Assembly: GCA_003165495.1 (NCBI GenBank)
Contig: PMMB01000273.1
Coordinates: forward strand, 1-50,585
Direction of reading: 5' to 3'
Length of the DNA: 50,585 bases
Source of the DNA: Gammaproteobacteria bacterium
Lineage (GTDB): Bacteria; Pseudomonadota; Gammaproteobacteria; Steroidobacterales; Steroidobacteraceae
Shown here piece after piece: positions 50,465 to 50,585 of this stretch. Within the stretch, counting starts at the first letter, position 1, and the number at the start of each line of letters is the position of its first letter. Position numbers and translations under genes: made by a program. Under the pieces are notes generated by a model. The model was not told the origin of the DNA. It saw only the letters and a program-made list of their open reading frames with translations, and did no database searches.

Positions 50465-50585
50465 TAGGTAGATCTTACCCGCCGCAGCGCATTGCGCCAG
50501 CCGGCGATTTGGGTCTCCCGCTCAGGCGCTCCCAATGCCGGCTCGAAACGAGTTTCGGACCTACTCAACGCGGCGATGTCTTGAA
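50464..50585 (-). CDS. C-terminal end of a glycerol-kinase-like (FGGY) protein, start outside window
   Basis: The last 40 codons are visible, ending TRFEPALGAPERETQ and IAGWRNALRRVRST. The RFEP...ER...GW..A pattern is that of the C-terminus of glycerol kinase, which phosphorylates glycerol with ATP. With so little sequence another FGGY kinase is possible. The TAA stop is fused with the ATG of the YeiH-like gene (TAATG). Confidence 0.6.
   Translation of the reverse strand, partial: QDIAALSRSETRFEPALGAPERETQIAGWRNALRRVRST

Noticed and set aside
1..50585. CRISPR arrays, rRNA, tRNA, integrase genes, complete insertion sequences
   Set aside because: None seen: no regularly spaced repeats, no cloverleaf-like sequence noticed and no transposase or integrase with catalytic motifs. 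A dedicated tRNA or repeat search was not possible.

Overview
The window is GC-rich, densely coded DNA from a Gram-negative bacterium, probably a gammaproteobacterium. Pointers are c-type cytochromes, a NodT-type outer-membrane lipoprotein, a TfpX/TfpZ pilin accessory protein and the LdtD-MepK pair in the order known from Escherichia coli. No rRNA, tRNA, CRISPR array or intact insertion sequence was seen, so genus is not assigned.

Layout. 1-2632: end of a hydrogenase-4/complex-I-like membrane operon (hyfB, hyfC). 2762-6479: small ribbon-helix-helix protein, rhodanese, zinc alcohol dehydrogenase, NRAMP-related transporter and a PduL-type phosphotransacylase. 6577-11027: four-gene tripartite efflux operon (permease, ATPase, adaptor, outer-membrane factor). 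11294-19028: UspA, MgtC/DUF4010 membrane protein, APH-like/P-loop kinase fusion, MgtA-type P-ATPase and a triple-BON protein. 19403-24652: quinone-reductase-like flavoprotein, isoaspartyl methyltransferase, two Crp/Fnr regulators and a diheme cytochrome c. 25183-31778: small membrane protein, SYLF protein, REC-PAS-GGDEF-EAL protein, GNAT, hybrid histidine kinase and a third Crp/Fnr regulator. 32191-36250: DUF3309, PNPOx-like flavoprotein and the MepK/LdtD cell-wall pair. 36820-44417: three double-domain universal stress proteins, release-factor-like protein, HPF/RaiA-like protein, LuxR-type HTH, diheme cytochrome c and a second BON protein. 44992-50585: CHAD protein, TfpX/TfpZ, ROK sugar kinase, HAD phosphatase, AcuI/YhdH reductase, YeiH-type transporter and the tail of a glycerol-kinase-like gene.

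Inferred theme. Most of 2.7-44 kb looks like a stress, low-oxygen or dormancy gene neighbourhood: four universal stress proteins, three Crp/Fnr regulators, two BON proteins, a ribosome-hibernation factor, ethanol/acetyl-phosphate metabolism, Mg2+/divalent-metal transport, c-di-GMP turnover and redox cytochromes. Several families occur as paralogues within the window, including a small unrecognised family (25925-26269 and 32191-32535) with a shared C-terminal motif ending in GWHW.

The second theme is decay. Between the intact genes lie many fragments of identifiable genes: a UspA relic, an ADH relic, HAD/UbiA-type pieces, a BON relic, an IS21 istA-like piece, a Crp/Fnr tail, an RNB-exoribonuclease head, a phytoene-desaturase/RetSat-like piece, an oleate hydratase tail and a doubly deleted alpha-glucan phosphorylase. 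The most telling case is a duplicated UspA-ADH module in which one copy kept the ADH and the other kept the UspA.
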